NCBI GenBank assembly: GCA_959347315.1
Contig: OY365815.1
Span: 16,207,954 to 16,271,953 of the forward strand
Direction: 5' to 3'
Length of the DNA: 64,000 nucleotides
Source: Bimastos eiseni
Taxonomy: Eukaryota > Annelida > Clitellata > Crassiclitellata > Lumbricidae
In this document: piece after piece, positions 1 through 13,706 of the stretch
Numbering within the stretch: position 1 is the stretch's first letter
Layout: each line of letters opens with the position of its first letter
Notes under the pieces: generated by a model
Databases searched by the model: none
What the model saw: only the letters and a program-made list of their open reading frames with translations
What the model was told of the DNA's origin: nothing
Position numbers and translations under genes: made by a program

Positions 1-3000
1 CTTTAGAATGAGGCTGTGAATGTCCAATATTGTTATTCAAGAACCAGCATCTCTTTTTGCCGGAACCGTCATAGACTCGTTGCAAGAGTCTGTCACTCTG
101 CAGCATGGGTCATTGCGCTCACCCGATTATAAACTGTCTTTTAACATGTCATTAAAAATACGAAATGTCTAGGTTTTTTCTCTTCACCCTCTGCACACAG
201 TTATTTCTCAGAGCACTACTTAGGTTATTAAAGAGCAGTTGCAGTTAATATTTAAACAACGAGATCTCATATTTTTAGTCAAATATTTTTCTGGCTATTT
301 TTAGCGAGAGAGGTTTTCGTTGTAAGCCTAGCATTGCTTAGCATTCAGCTTGTCTCCTGTGTGCCTAGTGGCAGGTCCAGGGATGCCATAGGTGCCATGG
401 CACCTCCATTGCTCAATAAAAAATTAAAGATTTGATCAATTGTTAGTGAAGAAAGTTGAGCAAAATATTACACTTTCCTTGAAAATTTACCGATCTTATA
501 ATAACCAAGTAAAACAAATTAACTTCTTGGTTTCCTTCATTCCGACAAATAACAATTTCAAATGTTAATTTTTTCACCAGAGAAAACTTGTAGCTTCTGG
601 TCTAGATTTCCCCGTTAATGACCGCTGGCATAAAATTGATTCTCATAATGTAATGTAATGTAGCACTGTACTTGAACATTTACATAGCGCACTTTAAGAT
701 ACCTACACATAGGGTTTCTCCTCGCTGGCATGCTGTCATTTCATACAGATGATTTGCATCAATTATCAACACAATGAACAGTAAACTGAAAGAGTTACCA
801 GTGGCGGGCCCACGCGTGTACAAGTGTGGAACCAACAAAAGGATTCCAGTCGACAGCTGACCGATAGCATGGATGTTCATAGCCCCTATGCCAAGTTTCG
901 TCGAAAGGGTAGAGCGACAACTGTAGACATCCTTCGCAATCACGATGACGTTGTCGACGAGCAGGCCTAGACTATGACTGGTTGAAACGACGCGCGTTCA
1001 GGTATTCGTCGAGGTTCAATGTGAATGTAAACCGGGAATTCGATTTATAATAACGAAACGTTTTCAAAAGTGAAGTAAAATTTTTGCAAGAAGAAATTGG
1101 GAATTTTTATTTCTTTACATTTATAAGCATAGTAAGAACTAATGTAACGTATACTACTACACTATTAACTGTAGAATCGCTGAAACCCGAATCATCGAAA
1201 ATTACAATGGCAGCTGAATGGTCTGGCACTGATGTTTATTCAAATGAAAATTTCTCACTGATCTACGAGGGCCCATTTTTCATCTTACTCATACTACATG
1301 CCCAACTTTTCAAGACTAGCACCTCCATTCCAAATTCCAGAATACGCCACTTTGTGTGCCAATGTAATATGCCTATTTCACGTTGATTTGCGTTGGGCCT
1401 GGTTGTTAGTTTGTATCTCCAGTTATATTATGGTCGAACATTACCTTTAAACAGTTTCGCATTGTTCGAGTTAACGATGAAGATTATATAATTAATACTT
1501 CCCAGCCAAAATACAGTTCCTATCTTATGGTATAAGAAACATTGTCACAAAAAGTAGTACCTTATCTCACAACAATATCTGACTATATTAGATAAACTAG
1601 ACTACTTAAAGAGCAGCTAAACTGTGGCTATAGGCTACTTTCAAAGTAGGCCTATTTAATGCCCGTCACTTGAATTTCTAACTCATGGCAAACCTATTGA
1701 AAAGGCATGGAACTGCGGTATCATAAGTGAATCGTGGAATAACAAAACTGTCATGGAACGAGAGGAGACCAGCAGAAGTCGCAGTAAAAGAGCGAAACGC
1801 TGGAACCGGCATGAAACCAGCGTGGAACCTACATGGAACCAGCATGAAACGACCGCAACTCTGCGGGCAGTGGCGCCCTCATGTGATCGGCCCTGGTCTT
1901 TCATTCCGTTGAGTAACATCCGTGTGAACCTGAGGGTTAGACGGCAGACGGAATTAGCGATAATTACAGCGCAGGCTAGTAGTGCATGGGACCAGCGTGT
2001 TACCGAACAATATGGCGACCGACCGCAGAAGAAATTAGATGCAAGTAGGCGTTGGACATCGGTTGGAAAAGGGACAATCGCAGTGGATTGCATCAGAAAC
2101 TCAAAATCGTTGCCAAGTTTCCAGTTATAGATGTACAGCAGTGCGTACTGTTGCTTTTTGAGTCTGATACATTTCTGCATGCTCTCAAACCAAAATTAAG
2201 CTACAGATGGGGCGCAATAGTGCTTCAAAACCACTTTGTGTTGTTTTCTTTATCTATAACTAATCGGGCAAGAGCTAGAGTGTTGCAATGGTCAAGGCTA
2301 AAAATCGTGGTAATGAATTATTATTTAACGTCCAAATAATTATAAGCGAACCTTCAACTTATTCGCAGGCATTCAATCGAAAGCTAAATCGATGCGACAA
2401 TCATACGTAGGACATACATGGTCAGCTTTAGTTTTCATTCATTCATTCATTCAATCTCGTTTAATGCACGTTCCGATCCAAGGTCAGACAGGTCAGCTAT
2501 AAACCCGATTTAAGTCTTTGAAATCCGTCGGAATGGCATGATGCTATAGGTTATAATTATGAGAGTTGAAATAAAGATAGAAATTTTAAGTCCTACATGC
2601 TCAGTCATTGTGAAACATAGAATGCTTTCTGGTAACATGATTTAGAATGAAATTGTGCGTCGTTGATAATGAGCTAACATCTCTTAAAACGATTCACTCT
2701 GCAGACATAATAGTTATTAGAAATTACAAACACGAGATATTTTTGTTCATCAGTCCTAGCGCAATGTCTTCAACAGGTGCTATACAAATCCAACGAAACG
2801 ACGAGTACAAATGAATTGATTACTCATAGTTGTCAATGGCATACTTTGTTTCAAAGACATGCCATCGTTTACAGGCTCTGCAGCTATGTCCACAACTACG
2901 CTTCAATTGGTTAACTCCTTCTACTAGCAATAATGCTATAACAGTTTGAAGGCCAATAGAAGACTATTAAAATATTTTGTTGATTGTTTGAGTGGGCTGA

Positions 3001-3668
3001 AGTGGACTAGCTTAGATCAGTGGATTTAATAAACGCAATGTAATGTGATCAAGTATGTTTATAGTGCTGTCAAATCAGCAGCGTTCTGAACGGGCATCTG
3101 AACTGTTCTGCATTGCTTGGGCCAGAGAACAGGAAAGTCCTAAGGCATCTCCAGAACTGGCGAGGTGAAAGGAATAATAATTCCAGGCTCAGGGACTGTG
3201 GAAGACAGTCGGTTGGTCTATGAGCTGAGGACCAACACCCAAAAAATTAGTTTGGATTAGTATAAGATCATTAACTCATTCGAATTTGGCGTAATGACTT
3301 CAACGGCGCCTGTGAATAAACCGGTTCCCGCGACATCGCTTTTTGTGTGTTCTGTAGAAATATCGAGTCTACGATTACATTACAAGGATAAAGCGATGAT
3401 TGGTTACGTGAGATATCATGATCCGTTGGATGAACCCAGTCGAAAGGTCAGAGGTTGATCGTGGCTTTATCATCTTAAATGTGAATTAATTTGGGATCCT
3501 GTTGACCTCAAAGTGTCGTCGTTTAGGCGGATTTGGTGATTACACGACGCCACCATCATTACTTCGATTTTGTTCTTACAGCACCCGTTGCGATTTTATC
3601 CCATCTTCTAACGGCTCTTGCAATGGATGTGGGAAGTATAGCGGATCGGTGAGTCCTGCAGGCTGGTA
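1..3668. other. Intergenic; no gene recognised
   Basis: AT-rich, with short open frames lacking family resemblance on both strands. A few imperfect copies of a GGAACC-GCATGAAAC word lie at 1795-1850. TAGTGGCAGGTCCAGGG near 366 and CAGTGGCGGGCCC near 799 resemble one end of a hAT-type element in the same orientation, but no opposite end was found. Confidence 0.4.
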
Positions 3669-3971
3669 ATGGCTGCGCAGCATAGGTCGCAGGAGATCCT
3701 CCCAGACGGAGATACTGGTGCTCTGGAAGCCACGACTGCCTCCGGCTCTGTAATTTTTGTCACCCCCTCGCACAAAGACGAACAGCCGGACAACGACGAC
3801 CATAGAGACTGGGAGGAGGTGACCGCCCCAGATGCGGGCTATTCGGAAGAGGATAGGAGGGTCTCTCTGCTGGGGGGGGGGGGGGTCGATGCTAGTGTTG
3901 CTCCTCGCTCCACGATTTGGAGTCTGTTGCAAGAACTGCAGTCTATTCCAGAACATGACCATGGTAAATAG
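3669..3971 (+). CDS. Candidate coding exon of unknown gene
   Basis: I do not recognise this protein. It is a 100-codon frame with a strong ATG context (G at -3 and +4). Base and codon use are richer in G and C than the surroundings. The product would be acidic and disordered (DEQPDNDDHRDWEEV), ending IWSLLQELQSIPEHDHG. Directly before the TAG, CATG is followed by GTAAAT, so it could be spliced there in phase 2. A run of 12 G at 3872-3883 could be a sequencing problem and affects the frame. No partner exon was found. It may be chance. Confidence 0.3.
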   Translation: MAAQHRSQEILPDGDTGALEATTASGSVIFVTPSHKDEQPDNDDHRDWEEVTAPDAGYSEEDRRVSLLGGGGVDASVAPRSTIWSLLQELQSIPEHDHGK

Positions 3972-4009
3972 AGTATTATCTATTTACCGATGTGATGTCA
4001 CCGAATCCG

Positions 4010-4440
4010 AAGGAATGAATGAATGAGAGAATAGACGAACAGATGAATGAATGGATGGATGGATGTATGAATGTTTGAAAGTATGAAATTAATGTATGAA
4101 TGTATGCATGTGTGAATGCATGCATGTGTGAATGCATGAATGCATGAATGTCTGAATGTATGAATGGATGGATGAATGTATGAATGTGTGAATTTATGAA
4201 ATTAATGTATGAACGGATGAATGTATGAATGTGTAAATGTGTGAATGTATGAATGCATGAATGTGTAGGAATTTATTAAATTAATGTAGGAATGCATGAA
4301 TGTGTGAATAGATGAACAGATGAATGAATGTATGAATGTATGAAGGAATAAATTGGTGAATTGATTAATGTAGGAAGGGATGAGTGCTTGAATAGATGAA
4401 TGGATAAACAGATGAATGATTGGATGAATGATTTATCTGA
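4010..4440. repeat. Degenerate (GAAT/GATG)n tetranucleotide tract
   Basis: About 430 bp of diverged ATGAATG/GGATGAATG words with many point changes. It starts directly after the candidate exon region. Confidence 0.8.
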
Positions 4441-4930
4441 AATTGATCCAAACCAATCAAATCCACTAATCTTATAACTCAGTATACTCCATCCATACGC
4501 CTCATCTAATCAAATTCACACTGATCCAGTCCATTAATTCCACTGGATCAATTAGTACCACCTTCCATTTATCAACTTTGACATCTAGAGCACTGCCTCT
4601 TTTGACCTTCTGGACAACCCCCTTACTTGACGCAGCTCACGTGATTAAGCTGGAATCCTGTGGTGCTTCGATCACGAGTGGCGCTTTAGAAGTTTGGAGA
4701 CAACAATTGCCATTACGATTGCATGATCTAATTTAATATTTAATGGTTTGATCAGAACTGATGTATACCCAATCAATTCCCTAATCCAATAGCCGTATAA
4801 ATTAAGCATCAATCTGCAGTCTAATCCGTACAGTTCCAACCAAATTCAATTAGGACCATATTAAGCATGATCTAATCTGCTGCTATATGATCCGATCAAA
4901 GATAATTAATTTGATCTCTGCACCGATCTC
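4441..4930. other. AT-rich spacer between two repeats
   Basis: Loose recurrence of ATCCAAT and CTAATC words; no open frame of note and no recognised element. Confidence 0.4.
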
Positions 4931-5151
4931 TTTTGTCTATATCTTTTGTCTATATCTTTTGTCTATATCTTTTGTCTATATCTTTTGTCTATATCTTTTG
5001 TCTATATCTTTTGTCTATATCTTTTGTCTATATCTTTTGTCTATATCTTTTGTCTATATCTTTTGTCTATATCTTTTGTCTATATCTTTTGTCTATATCT
5101 TTTGTCTATATCTTTTGTCTATATCTTTTGTCTATATCTTTTGTCTATATC
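4931..5151. repeat. 13-bp minisatellite, 17 perfect copies
   Basis: The unit TTTTGTCTATATC is repeated 17 times without a change (221 bp). Because 13 is not a multiple of 3, the three frames read one another in turn, giving long ISFVYIFCLYLL-type pseudo-peptides that are not genes. Confidence 0.97.
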
Positions 5152-5905
5152 GTTATCTTAGTTTGATGCCATGGTTTGTGATATACGCAGAGCAACTATT
5201 TTATCAATGTCACCTGCATTTAACCCACATTATTACAACTGCTTTGCAAGCACTACTCCTGTAACCTCAGAATCCGGGAGCCACCTCTTTATATCGTATG
5301 TATGTATATATATAATGCCACACCATGAAACCCTTCCTATATCACTCCCCAAATACTCTCCCTTCAAGTTTTCATTCTGTCATTCAACACAACACCCAAA
5401 CCGCTACATCAATTGTTCATGTTCACTCCCACTGTAAAGTGCATACCACCCCACGCATGACTGGTGCATGCATGCAGTGGCGATCATTTGAGTCCGTTAT
5501 TAATGTCCAATGTACATAATACAAGCACTGTACATTCATAAATTGAAATCCCCTACCAATAAAGTAGATATATCGCATGAAAACGTCATTGCTTAAAATA
5601 TAAATGTATAGCGCTATAGCATATATAACTCAAATATATATATGGCTTACATATTGCCTAAAAATAATATATATATTGCCCATAGTATGTAATTGCACTT
5701 GCCGCAATTTATCTGGCCACGTTACATCTCTGCTAAGTACATAATGAATATATATGCATATATACATACATACATACATATGTTCATCATGGTTCATAGA
5801 TGTATATATATATGTATACAGCTTTGGCCTTAATATTATTCTCGCATGCTATAAATGTAATTGCAGATAAGTGGAGCCTATTATACATCTCTACGCGGTC
5901 AAATA

Positions 5906-5971
<66 letters not shown>

Positions 5972-6060
5972 AGCTAACGCTTAGTGAACCTCATGAAAGT
6001 AATTATATATATATATATGTATATATATACATGTATATGAGGAATTGAGGAGACGAGACC
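5152..6060. repeat. AT-rich region with (TA)n microsatellites
   Basis: (TA)n runs lie at about 5910-5960 and 6004-6030, with TATATG/CATACATA words between 5600 and 5810. No gene seen. Confidence 0.7.
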
Positions 6061-6129
6061 TATCGCCCAAAATTGATGAAAATTGCAGTTTCGGCGAATT
6101 ATCTGCCGGTCGCACTTGTTGTCAATGTG

Positions 6130-6640
6130 ATGTATGCGCGTATTCGTCTCTTTGTCTACTTGGCTGCCTCTTTCAATGTATGTCTCTGTGTCTGTCTCGA
6201 GATATCTCTATCTCAGTCTCTTTCTCTCGATGCCTACATGTGTCTCTATCACTCTGCATGCTTGTATAAGGATCTCTATACCTCAGATTTGGTGGGTTTC
6301 TCGTCCTCTCACTTCCCAGCCATCTCCGTCACCTCTTACTGTCATATATCTCTTCTCCTCAATTTCCTCTCTCTCTCATTCATTACTTCGCATCTCTTTC
6401 GCTGAACCCTCTGCAGTCTCCCTGTAGTCTATTCTCATTCTCTATGCAGTCTTCCTCCCAACATCCATTGCATCCTCGGCCTCCTCCAGGAGTCCGCCTC
6501 CTACAAAAAATCTCCAACTATTTTCCTCCTCTTGTACACTCCTTCTCATCTTCTTCTTGTGTGCTTGGTCTAAAACTCCATATACTCCTATTTCGGACTG
6601 CTCCAAAATCTAGTGTGCACATACAAAAAACCTAAGCCTA
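6130..6640. repeat. Pyrimidine-rich tract (CTCT/TGTCTC)
   Basis: Strongly C+T-biased with TCTCTCTGTCTC words. Three overlapping open frames arise from the bias; none resembles a protein family. Confidence 0.6.
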
Positions 6641-6804
6641 TCTGAAAAATCTTTTACCGATATACTCGCTGTTCGCTACAGAGAAACCACTCAAAATATA
6701 TAAAGACATAAAAATAAAAAATTATTAATTGTAGACTATCGATTACATTATTGCTATGCCATGCACTGCATGTGGTTTACGCTCAAATTCCTCAGGTGCA
6801 CGGA

Positions 6805-6986
6805 TATCATATACCATATCTCATATACCATATCTCATATATCATATCTTATATACCGTATCTCATATATCATATCTCATATACCATATCTCATATACCA
6901 TATCTCATATATCATATCTCATATACCATATCACATATACCATATCACATATACCATATCTCATATACCATATCTCATATATCATT
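6805..6986. repeat. 14-bp minisatellite (TATAYCATATCTCA)
   Basis: About 13 units with a few substitutions. Overlapping frames on the plus strand are repeat artefacts. The following 200 bp (6987-7200) is non-repetitive and open in several frames, but I recognise nothing in it. Confidence 0.85.
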
Positions 6987-7379
6987 CTGGTGGCGAGACA
7001 CAGATCTTGAGTTCAACAAGTGCTCTTCTGTTGGTGACATATACAGAAACAGGTCCATCTGAAGAATCTGTGACCTACATTCACTATATTCGTCTTCTTC
7101 CGGTGTATACAGACGAAACTCCGGGAGAGGGAGTCGGATTGCGAGCAAAGAATTTAAGGACTGTGGACCATGTATCCGAAAGACCTCCAATGTATCTATG
7201 ATCTCATATACTGTATATAACCGAGAAACTTATATAACTTCTATAGATGTTAATGCACGATTCGCTTTTGACCCATTATAAAAAACGACGTCCGAGAAGT
7301 GTCCTGCATGATAACATGGCTGGTTACAGTGGTTAGTTGCTGTTTAACTATAGACTATCTCACAGCATATACTATAGTT

Positions 7380-7430
7380 GAACGTCGCCATCCTCCTATA
7401 TCCAGACTTGGGACTGGCACTATACCAGAT
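7380..7430 (+). repeat. Dispersed repeat R, copy 1
   Basis: Core TTGGGACTGGCACT at 7408-7421, preceded by GTCGCCATCCTCC and TATCCAGAC. The same arrangement is found at four other places in the window. Class unknown. Confidence 0.55.
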
Positions 7431-8200
7431 TATGAGAAGGGGCGGAGAAATGTCCTTGAATTACAGCATAACATATTAGATGTTGTACGATTCAGAAGAC
7501 TAAAGACTCTGTGATTAATTAATTAACTAATTAGGTATCTTAATATCCCATCCGTCAGAGCTTGATCTTGAAGTTGTAGACTGACTCCACCGAAGCTGTC
7601 TCTTCAGTATACATTTCGTTCCATGCGTTGCTATATATACAAAAAAATCGCTGCCTAATGGTGCACGACTTCTGATTTCTTGAGGATCTCCTGTCTTTGT
7701 CCTTGTAATCCATTTTTTAGCTGGAAGATTCTCGATAATGGTGTCGCTTCTTAAGTTTGTTCGTCATCAGCTTATGTCTCACTCAGATCTCATCTGCGTC
7801 TTATTTTATCCATTTTTGCCAATTCAAACTTCACCAATCTCTCCACAAACACGTTATTGCAAAAACCTCTGATCATCCTTGTTGCCCTATGTTGAATCTT
7901 TTCTATAGCTTGTCCTTGTCTTTTTGGATATATGCACGGGCTCAGTGCTCCTCATTTGAACACGGTGTAGTCTAGGTTATGTCTAAACATGGCTTTGTAT
8001 ACAGGTTCAAGATGATATCCTTGTCTTTGCTGATTATCGTTCTTCTGATAAATCCCATTGATATGTACATAGGCCTATCCATTAATGTGGTTCTTTATAA
8101 TATATACGGCGTCTTTGCATATAAAGAGCAACGAGGAGAGAAAGGAAGAGAGCAAAACCCTAAAAAGAAGTAAATTGTCATATATTTATTATTTTGTAGA
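7431..8200. other. No feature recognised
   Basis: Unique-looking AT-rich sequence with only short open frames. Confidence 0.4.
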
Positions 8201-8620
8201 GAGCGAAAGACAGAGAGACAGACAGACAGGAAGACATATGGACAGATACGATGATATAGGCGCAGAGACAGATACACACACACAGAGAGAGAAGGGTGTA
8301 ATATCAAACAACGTAGAGAGGAAAATAGTAACAGGTACACAGACAATAGCGCATAATAGAAAGAATTTAATAGGCCTGATGAGAGAATGGAAAGTAGAGA
8401 GACGTGAGAGGAGAAAAACAGACAGACAGACAAGCAGACATATGGATTGACAGAAAGACAGACGGAAAGACATACAGCGAAACAAATAGGCATATATATG
8501 GACAATTTATCTCTAGAACAAAAGAAAAGAGAAAGGGACAAAAACAGCGAGACAGGGACATTCACAGACATGAGGACAACTAAAGAGACGGTTAGAGAGT
8601 AGGAGAGACAAAGAGCCAGC
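8200..8620. repeat. Degenerate purine-rich (GACA/GAGA)n tract
   Basis: Repeated AGACAGACAG and GAGAGAC words with interruptions. The long minus-strand frame (CLSVCLSVC-type) is an artefact of it and of the adjoining (ACAT) array. Confidence 0.75.
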
Positions 8621-8865
8621 AGTGCAAAACGTGCCCACTTATTCTGACGCGATGACAGTCGCTCACGAGGTATAATTTGCGGAAACGTATGATGTATGAC
8701 CTGAGGAGGAGGGGAGGAGAGGGGAAGAGGGGACAAACCGGAACCGCAGCAGAAAATTATCGACACACACGCACGCATGCACTGAGACACGAACACGGAC
8801 ACGCAGAAATAAAGACATACATTCACGCATACATGCAAACCGATATAGATATAGATACACACATA

Positions 8866-8995
8866 CCTACATATATACATACATACATACATATACATAC
8901 ATACACACATACATACACATACATACATACATATATACATACATACATACATATACATACATACACACATACATACACATACATACATACATACA

Positions 8996-9029
<34 letters not shown>

Positions 9030-9059
9030 CATATATACATACATACATACATACATACA

Positions 9060-9125
<66 letters not shown>

Positions 9126-9155
9126 CATATATACATACATACATACATACATACA

Positions 9156-9189
<34 letters not shown>

Positions 9190-9211
9190 CATATATACAT
9201 ACATACATACA

Positions 9212-9245
<34 letters not shown>

Positions 9246-9271
9246 CATACATACATATTTACATGCATACA

Positions 9272-9304
<33 letters not shown>

Positions 9305-9306
9305 GC
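8866..9306. repeat. (ACAT)n tetranucleotide array
   Basis: About 440 bp of ACAT with interspersed ATATAC and ACACAT units. A tetranucleotide repeat cycles through all frames with no stop, which explains the long frames on both strands (HTYIHTYI or CMYVCMYV). Confidence 0.96.
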
Positions 9307-12300
9307 ATACTCACATGGATACACACATTTATGCGCACTTACGTGCATAAATGCATCTTATTGCATTGCATCTGTAAATTCATAGAGCGCCTTTCACTGT
9401 GCACACCAATCTGCGGCGCTTCCAGTGCAAGAGAGCCGAAGTAAAGAAGGTGGTCTTGAGACAACGAGTATACATGCATGCGCTTGCTTGGCTCACCAGT
9501 AAGTCAGAAGGAATGTGTCACAGGAGGGAGCTTTGGGTTCATGATAGTGCAAGGCCAATTAAGACAAAGGGTTCGTGTTTTAGCCATGGAAGTCATTTCT
9601 CGTGGGACAAAGAGATCATGCTGATCAAGTGAGCCAAGAGAGCGAATAGAAATGGTAGTAGACGACATGCGATGGATGATGGATGATGAGGTCAAAAAGA
9701 TACACAGAGCACAATTTTTGGCTATATTTGCGACCGGTATACATTAGTGTTAGAGCCTTGAATAATGGGGAGCAGCCTCATCTGGAAGTGGGTATATAGA
9801 TCGTGTAAGATGCATTCACCTATCTATCAATCTATCTATGGATCTTATGTAGCGCCCCTTCAATATAACTATTCAGAGGCGCTCCTGCATGAGCCAGGCG
9901 GCCCGCGACGATAGAGAAAAGTCTTGAGAAGCTTATATATTGAAAGAGCCATGCAGAAAGGTCCTGCGAGAGAGAATGCGTGCAACCATGCATGCGAAAG
10001 TACATTCATATGTCTACGCAAGTTATATAAGCAAATGTTTCAATTATAGTCAATCCCTCGATATTCGATTAATTGAATAACGGTTGTTTAAACAGTGGCT
10101 GCATGCCACTATAATACAAAGAGCGAGAGGAGGCGGGTCATGAACTCTCAATTAAACAGACAGAATTAAAAATATACGGACAGGCAAATGATCGTGTGTA
10201 TGATGCATGTAAAGCGAAGACGAAAAGGACAAAGCCCTCTAGACTATTTGTATGGCGCCACTACATAGTTCTAGAAAGTATGATAAAAGTATACGTGTGT
10301 ATATATGTAGTATACAAAGTCAAGCAGAAGAGTGCGTCACTATTTAGAGGGCATTGCGCACATGGATGACTATTTGTCATTAGAGTGAAATACTTCGGTT
10401 GAAGTCATTATAGCAGGTCGAAGAATCATCAAGGATGAGTAGTAAGACAAAGGATGAGTAGTAAGACAAAGAAGTATCTATAGACGGATAGCAGGCACAC
10501 GTAGAAACACTCATAGGCACGCATTCCCTCATGAGGTTCTAATATATACAGCAGGCTTCTTATTGGCACAACGTGCGTTCTTGGGTTTGGGTGAGGTGGC
10601 AGATACTAGATAGAAATAAATAAGAATAAGGTTTGGGGATAGGTCGGAAACATTTCTGTTCCCAAGCATGAATGCAGGAAAAAAGGACGATTAGTGGAAA
10701 ATTCTATATAGGCTTATACAATCCCTATATGTCTAAATTTCGAATATCTATGAAACACATATGAAATTGTGAAGGATAAAAGAAGCTCCGTTCCCTCCAC
10801 CTGATATTTTGGAGGGGACTGCCTCTCTTGTTCCCCTAAGTCTCCATACCTATAGCGTTTAAAAATAATTCCAGCTTCCTGTGTCTTCAAAATGCCCTGC
10901 CCTTATTTTAAAGACATGGAGGGCTGCAACACTATTGGTTTTAACCTATGCATGCATGGTATGCATGTATGCATAATACATTTCTCGGACCCAGCATACA
11001 GTATTTGATACATCGGGTTATTTTATGGGAGTGATAATGAAGTTCTGTGCTTCGAAAAGAACCCCCGAACCGTAAATATAGAGTCAGAAGCATATTAGAA
11101 CCAGCGGGCGGGCATGCGGCAGGTACTATATATAGGCAATAGACATACGATACAGTCAGATAAATGAACAGGCGAACAAACATTGAGACATTTTGATGAA
11201 ATACACTACAGGACGACATTAAATAATTTACTCAGGCTTATAGGTAATGACAGAGACAGAGAGCCAGACAGAGACAGACAGACAGACAAACAGAAGACCA
11301 ACTGATATACTGCAACCAACCAACAACAACAAGAACGGTCTCAAAGACAGACGCAGTGAAAATAGATTTAAGAGATGACAGAACAGCAAATGTTGATATA
11401 CAGGTAGAAAAACAACTTTTACAAATAGGTGAACAGATGAATAAGTTTGCGTTTGCTTTTTGACAGGTATACGATATAGCGGCGCCACATTAAGTCTCTG
11501 CCTGCCTTTGCGTATACACACAAGCCTCTGATAATACTCCATCATTTATTCTACTGGAGGAGGATGCGGAAGAACATGTAGAAAACTTGATTCGGTTAAG
11601 GCTAAGCCTTGTACTTTAAGTAGGCCAGTCCCTTCTCCACGGATCCTTAAACGCAATTGAAGAATCTGCAAAGAACTGCAAACCATATGTTACGTCATGG
11701 CCTACGTAACAGAGCAATTTGAAACGCAAAAAATCCAATTTTTAAATATTATGGAGCCTATGTAGCACTTGTGATATTTCCTTGTAAAATGTGATTATCA
11801 ATGGTAGCATTTGCCGGTTTATAGGCCTACATGTGTACATAAACGTTGTAAAAATCGGCGCAGCCTTTGATAAATGCGCGCAGGTGAGTAATATGTTGGT
11901 TTGAGCCATTTACGTCATGGGAGGCATGCAATGGTATAAGATGTTCGTCTCACGTTTCACTTTGTAACTTATATAATCATCATTCACTTTTAAGAGTCAA
12001 GCCTCCCATCCATACACATGTGGATTCAACCATTCTACAAACAGTGGGTGGGCCAGTCATGAAAACATCGCGGAACATATATATGTAGAAGTTGGCAGGC
12101 TGCAGTGACCTTGGACACGGAGACGAGCCCCGAGATACATTTTTTAACAATGCGACCGCCGTGATAGTTTTTTCTGTGACAATGTGTTAAAAATAGACAA
12201 ATTTCCAGTGGGTCAACCCTCCATCCATCTCGGCATGGGTGTCATGGATACCCATCTCGAGTTTCAGACTCAACGTGCATGGCAAGCCCCTACCCGGTTC

Positions 12301-13509
12301 ACATCAGCGATAGGCGGTGCAGCTGTTATAATACCCCGGAACGCTTTCGCAGTCTACGATTTCACACAGTCCGTGATATCTCGTGCTTGTGAAGAAGGAA
12401 GAAAGCCGTTCTAAAGAGGATAACGCCTTCGAGAAGTCTTTCCGATGCACGTGAATATTGAAGAGACGGAGTATGCGGGTGAATGGGTCGGGAAAGCGCG
12501 AGGGAAACAAAGGAGCTTTCTGCCCCGTTTCGCAACTGAATCGATTCCATTTGACGTCGGATTCTTATTGAATGATGCTCACGTTGGTATACAAAGCGAA
12601 ATGGGAGATCACTTTCTTGCACTTGTGTGCGCCACGCGCTAAAGACTATGTATAGCTCAAAACGTTTCTAGGTCAGAAAGCTTGACTCTGCAGAGATCTC
12701 AACTGACATATTATGAGGTTTGTTAAAACATTTGTTCGCAGATTTCTATGTATTGGTAATTGTATATTCGATATGCCACGGTTGTTATACATTTTTTGTC
12801 ACATTTACATGTTATAAAACAAAAGAATTGAATTTTAAAGGACAAATCACACAGAGCAATTTTCACATAATTTATGAGAGTTATAAAGCAAAGTTATTCT
12901 AGTTATTAAGAATTTATTAAAAGATATGCCTTAGTAGCATTATTTTGCAGGTTAATCATTGGTTTCGAAGACATTATTGTACTGGATACAGTGCATATTG
13001 AGCTGAGAAATTTACGTTTTGGAAAAGCATTCCAACTTAATTTCTCCCATTCATGTAATATATTTTCCAAATAGTTTCCTGTTGGAAAACTAATTGCCTT
13101 AAATCAGATATCATGTAAACAGAACGGCTTTATGAAGACAGTAATGTACTATAGTTGTTCGATAAGAATATCACTTTGAAGTGTAAAACTCATAATCTTG
13201 AGCATAGGCTTATATAAGCAGCAATAACAACAAATGGAACTTAAGAGACCGAAATTGGAACGCAGAAGAAGGAAGTATGGAAAATTGAGACAGAAAAAAA
13301 CCGAGTTAAAGCTAAACAAGTAAATAGAAATGAAATTGGGAGGTATGCGTGCATACAACGACGATTGAGAGCGGAAGCCGATGACAAAAGTCAAGGATTG
13401 CACGGCAATATGGCCAGAACAACGACGTGAATTTTTGTATTTTTAGAAGAGAAATAGCTATTGGCCTATTGGCCTACAGAACCTTCTATTCCTCTAATAT
13501 GGGCAACAT
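9307..13509. other. Intergenic; scattered repeat ends, no gene recognised
   Basis: GAGCGCCTTTCACTGTG near 9384 and GTAGCGCCCCTTCAATATAA near 9849 look like repeat ends related to LINE tails. A short (GACA)n lies at 11249-11300. The stretch 12180-12640 is richer in G+C and open in several frames, but nothing in it resembles a known family. Confidence 0.4.
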
Positions 13510-13706
13510 TTTATTATTATAATTATTGTTATTGCTGAAATTTGACATCGCCCTTCTTCCAAAAATTTTTGCTCAGAAGTGCACACGCACGCCTCGACGG
13601 CGCATTTGCAGTTGTACTGCAGAGCGATTGTGCGCGGAGGATCGAACCCGCTCACTCAGCGCACACTGAGCGTTACAGACCGACCGCTGTAGCCAATCGG
13701 CCACAG
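13510..13706 (-). mobile_element. tRNA-derived SINE, copy A
   Basis: Read on the minus strand it starts GTGGCC-GATTGGCTACAGCGG (A-box region), has the B-box GGTTCGATCC, then a shared body (CTCTGCAGTACAACTGC, TTTTGCTCAGAAGTG reversed) and a tail of AATAAT units. It matches three other copies in the window. This copy lacks the spacer between B-box and body seen in copies B-D. Confidence 0.8.

Noticed and set aside
360..815. hAT element between TAGTGGCAGGTCCAGGG and CAGTGGCGGGCCC
   Set aside because: Both candidate ends are in the same orientation, so they cannot bound one element, and no inverted partner was found.
8095..9444. Frames of 255 and 385 codons on opposite strands
   Set aside because: They are generated by (ACAT)n and (GACA)n repeats, which lack stops in several frames; the peptides are only YIHT/CMYV-type repeats.
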